Source: Methanosaeta sp. PtaU1.Bin060 (lineage in GTDB: Archaea; Halobacteriota; Methanosarcinia; Methanotrichales; Methanotrichaceae). From it: 44,183 bases of DNA. Both the position numbers and the translations under genes were made by a program. The stretch spans positions 1 to 44,183 of the forward strand of contig MVRK01000113.1 of NCBI GenBank assembly GCA_002067365.1. Reading direction: 5' to 3'. Numbering within the stretch: position 1 is the stretch's first letter; the number at the start of each line of letters is the position of its first letter. The notes beneath the pieces were generated by a model that searched no databases, had not been told where the DNA came from, and worked only from the letters and a program-made list of their open reading frames with translations. This document shows positions 42,095 to 44,183 of this stretch, piece by piece.

Positions 42095-42877
42095 ATGAGA
42101 AAAGAGATAGCTGTTTTGGTGCTTATCGCTATGGCCCTGGTAGGCATGGCCGGTGCAGCTAACTACATGTACGAGAAGGCATCGGTTAAGGGCGTCGGAT
42201 ACAAGAACGTGGAGATGATCATTTCCACCCAGTGGGGCTTTGGAGGACAGAAGCTGGTAGAGAAGGAGTCCGGATCGGGCAACGTCATCACAGAGAGGAC
42301 TGAGCTTGAGGCCGAGAGGCAGCTCAATCACGATGGAAGCCCAATCGGCGCCACAAAGAATCAGGATGGCACATACACAATGGTTTGTGAGTGGCCAACC
42401 GGCTTGTGCGCAATGGACTACATCAACTTCACCAAGGAAGCCGAGTTCGAGTACATGCCAGTCTCTTACCAGACGGGCACATACGACCAGAAGTGGGTCG
42501 AGAAGCTCTGCGTCCAGAACTACAAGATCGGAGCCGTGCTGACTGAGATGTACACCCATGCCGAGCACCTGCAGAAGACAACTGAGGTCAGGACCAGGGG
42601 ATATGGTATCGTCGATCTCATCAATCGCAAACCATGCACCCCAGCCTGCTGCACAGGTGTCCTCGAGGCCAACCTGAACTCCAACGTCATCGGTGTCGCT
42701 CACATCGGCTGGATCTCCAGGGATCCCACGGCAGACACACAGCTCAAGGGACGCCATGCTGAGTACGGCAGGTCTGTAGAGGACCTCACTGGTGTCTTCT
42801 CGATCGAGAAGTTCATCCAGCTCTGGGGCAACTCCACCTGCGGCGCTATCAGCGTTGATTGGCTGCCCTGCGTGTAA
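42095..42877 (+). CDS. Secreted surface protein, tandem copy 2 (unknown family)
   Basis: 260 residues. The signal peptide and almost all of the mature chain are identical to copy 1; scattered differences outside the loop are few (for example Asn-Gly-Ala-Lys to Gly-Gly-Gln-Lys near residue 49 and Arg to Lys near 143). The exception is a block of about 20-24 residues (from about residue 83), where this copy reads Asp-Gly-Ser-Pro-Ile-Gly-Ala-Thr-Lys-Asn and ends Cys-Glu-Trp-Pro-Thr-Gly-Leu-Cys; it is three residues longer. The cysteine spacing in the loop (Cys-x5-Cys or -x6-) is kept, so the loop is probably disulfide-closed and exposed. It has its own promoter, leader and terminator, so the two copies can be expressed separately. 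Confidence 0.85.
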   Translation: MRKEIAVLVLIAMALVGMAGAANYMYEKASVKGVGYKNVEMIISTQWGFGGQKLVEKESGSGNVITERTELEAERQLNHDGSPIGATKNQDGTYTMVCEWPTGLCAMDYINFTKEAEFEYMPVSYQTGTYDQKWVEKLCVQNYKIGAVLTEMYTHAEHLQKTTEVRTRGYGIVDLINRKPCTPACCTGVLEANLNSNVIGVAHIGWISRDPTADTQLKGRHAEYGRSVEDLTGVFSIEKFIQLWGNSTCGAISVDWLPCV

Positions 42878-42901
42878 ATAGATAAAACTAAAAAGATACT
42901 T

Positions 42902-42921
42902 GCTCCGGGAATGCCCGGGGC
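42902..42921 (+). terminator. Hairpin terminator after surface-protein copy 2
   Basis: GCTCCGGG (42902-42909) pairs with CCCGGGGC (42914-42921) around AATG, followed by CAAAAATCTTTTTCTTTT. It is the same eight-pair stem as after copy 1, with a compensatory swap in the loop-closing pair, here with a stronger T tract. Confidence 0.7.
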
Positions 42922-43292
42922 CAAAAATCTTTTTCTTTTCTGTGATTTCCGGGTTTCAGGCAATCAATTCGCCAGGAATTCCCGCCCAACTGGTCCAAAG
43001 AACGCCTCTGAAGCTCAACCTGCGGAAGAATGCGCAGATCTCGATGGGATTTGCCGGGGGTCATCTGCCAGCATATAGCCGCATAATATGCCGAGATGAA
43101 TTCAATCGCAAAGGACCCAATCCACGGCTTGAAAAACATTACGGGCGGAAATACATCATGGATTATTCAACGCGGGGCTATAACAGATAAATTTATATCA
43201 AATAAGGCACAAGATGAAACCAGAACAAGTCTCGCCCGGAACCTGGTGAGAAGGGATATTTAAGGTTATATAAAATCGGGGGTGAATGTAGC
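42922..43292 (+). promoter_or_regulatory. Intergenic region with promoter of the third surface-protein gene
   Basis: A TATA box (AAATTTATATCA, 43189-43200) predicts a start near 43222 and a 70-base leader ending with GGGGGTGA (43278-43285), seven bases before the ATG. A second TATA-like TTATATAAAA (43266-43275) is too close to the ribosome binding site to be the main promoter. I see no gene in 42940-43180. Confidence 0.5.
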
Positions 43293-44129
43293 ATGAAGGG
43301 AGTAGTACTAGCGGCAGTAGTATTAGTGGCTATGTTGGTTGGGTACTGCAATACCGGCCTTGCAACTGTGCCACTCATACCGCCCGTGCAGTATGAACAG
43401 TTTTGTGAAGACCAAAAAGTCTCAGGAACAGGAGTTATCGACGTCAGCACATCGATCATCGACAAAAAGATCGCCCTGGAGTATTATAATACCATGGCAG
43501 GAGACGGTGACTTCGAGCTTAATTCGGAGCATGCATACTCGCAAGATGCGGATAAGCTCAAGAGGAACATCTCCTCTGTGAACGGCGGCAAGAAGTCCAA
43601 CCTGAACCTCTACGAGAACACGAAGCTCACTTACGCAGGCAACACGCCACTCACCGGCGGAAAGTTCCTGCACTCCAAGGAGTTCTACGGAGGGATCGGA
43701 GCCGATGTTCAGGAGATGTTCTCGGTGAACGAGATGGAGAAGGAGCAGACGTCGTACTTCACATCGACGGTGCCATACAACCCGGCTGCCATCGATCCAA
43801 ATACAGGAAACTTCCTGACGCCCGAGCAGATCCCAGAGGCGTTGAAGCGTGCTGGACGAAATACGGTCGCCGCTAACGAGCTCATGAAGAGCGTTGACTA
43901 TAGTACAGGCGAGGTGACCGAGAACCCGGCACACCTGATCGGCATGGAGATGAAGAACACCTTCAACGGCACATGGGGAACTGACGCGAAGTGGCACAAG
44001 ATCTTCTACAAGGATATAAAGGCCCACGAGATGTTCACAGGAAAGTTCGAGGCCGAGAAGACCATCAAGTTCCACGACAATCCTGTACCTGAGAAGATAA
44101 CCCTGGCTTGCGACGGCATAGACTGCTAG
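43293..44129 (+). CDS. Secreted surface protein related to the tandem pair
   Basis: 278 residues with a signal peptide (about 1-24, ending Thr-Gly-Leu-Ala). The mature chain is beta-rich, with few cysteines (one near the start, two in the final Cys-Asp-Gly-Ile-Asp-Cys). Overall identity to the tandem pair is low, but a stretch is shared: Asn-Gly-Thr-Trp-Gly-Thr-Asp-Ala-Lys-Trp-His-Lys followed by Lys-Ala-His-Glu-Met-Phe-Thr-Gly here, against Gly-Thr-Tyr-Asp-Gln-Lys-Trp-Val-Glu-Lys and a His-Ala-Glu segment there. The early Gly-Thr-Gly-Val-Ile-Asp-Val-Ser-Thr also resembles their Val-Lys-Gly-Val-Gly. It is probably a divergent member of the same extracellular family. A T-rich hairpin-like region (GCCCGGC...TTTTTTT, 44144-44160) follows the stop. 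Confidence 0.8.
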   Translation: MKGVVLAAVVLVAMLVGYCNTGLATVPLIPPVQYEQFCEDQKVSGTGVIDVSTSIIDKKIALEYYNTMAGDGDFELNSEHAYSQDADKLKRNISSVNGGKKSNLNLYENTKLTYAGNTPLTGGKFLHSKEFYGGIGADVQEMFSVNEMEKEQTSYFTSTVPYNPAAIDPNTGNFLTPEQIPEALKRAGRNTVAANELMKSVDYSTGEVTENPAHLIGMEMKNTFNGTWGTDAKWHKIFYKDIKAHEMFTGKFEAEKTIKFHDNPVPEKITLACDGIDC

Positions 44130-44183
44130 GCTGAACAAGCCCGGCATCTATTCTTTTTTTGATTTCAATGGGGGTTGCTGATG

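Larger units (their letters stand above)
40837..42908 (+). repeat. Tandem duplication unit spanning ribosome binding site to terminator stem
   Basis: Copy 1 (40837-41660) and copy 2 (42076-42908) begin together at GTAAGGAGGTGGG and stay alike through the stop codon, the shared 3' segment AAATAGATAAAACTAAAAAG and the first half of the terminator stem. The offset is 1239 bases, rising to 1248 after the nine-base difference in the loop. Sequence outside these limits is unrelated, so promoters and leaders were not part of the duplicated or converted segment. Confidence 0.85.

Noticed and set aside
42008-42757. 249-residue minus-strand frame over surface-protein copy 2, with a similar one at 41156-41680
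   Set aside because: It recurs only because the DNA is duplicated; the plus strand has the signal peptide, ribosome binding site and terminator.

Overview
The window looks like a chromosomal segment from a methanogenic euryarchaeon of the Methanosarcinales/Methanotrichales group, most likely a GC-rich Methanothrix (Methanosaeta) relative. Evidence for this: archaeal TATA boxes 25-31 bases ahead of genes, strong GGAGGTGAT-type ribosome binding sites, archaeal genes (NrpR, S6e, Tsr3, archaeal CCA enzyme, presenilin-type protease, Fae-Hps fusion), and a two-domain S-layer protein ending in a PGF-CTERM anchor. The genus is inferred; no rRNA is present. I saw no CRISPR array, insertion sequence or integrase.

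Layout. 1-8150: mostly exported or membrane proteins (truncated secreted protein, NosD-like beta-helix, DNRLRE-like protein, thioredoxin-CcdA fusion, membrane AlkP-like enzyme, cysteine-less double rhodanese) around the Fae-Hps gene of pentose synthesis. 8534-9762: a GNAT acetyltransferase and a group I truncated haemoglobin. 9879-17400: a central carbon block (PEP synthase, PfkB sugar-phosphate kinase, class I aldolase, phosphoglycerate mutase, HPr-kinase-like ATPase), split by an AT-rich, oppositely oriented gene of unknown function at 14322-15563. 17429-20000: small proteins, including a 37-residue membrane microprotein, a lone receiver domain and a winged-helix regulator.

20180-27664: housekeeping genes: presenilin homologue, then valS with an overlapping CYTH gene; divergently tsr3 and hsp20; then amrS and a bacterial-type ribBA. 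27903-30071: the S-layer gene, with an 891-base internal tandem duplication, a hairpin near its predicted transcript start and a clear terminator. 30564-38457: a histone-deacetylase-family gene, an overlapping ilvD-thpR-cca operon, and a divergent SSS symporter coupled to a geranylgeranyl reductase gene. 38505-40379: S6e, nrpR, tRNA-Gln and tRNA-Glu.

40380-44183: an accessory surface-protein locus. Two almost identical secreted proteins lie in tandem, differing mainly in one cysteine-containing loop; each has a long hairpin-bearing leader and a terminator whose stem shows a compensatory base-pair swap. A third, divergent relative follows. This locus is the best candidate for undescribed biology, perhaps part of the sheath or another extracellular layer.

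Several genes probably start at TTG codons placed behind good ribosome binding sites, and several others appear leaderless. Start choices below follow those signals.
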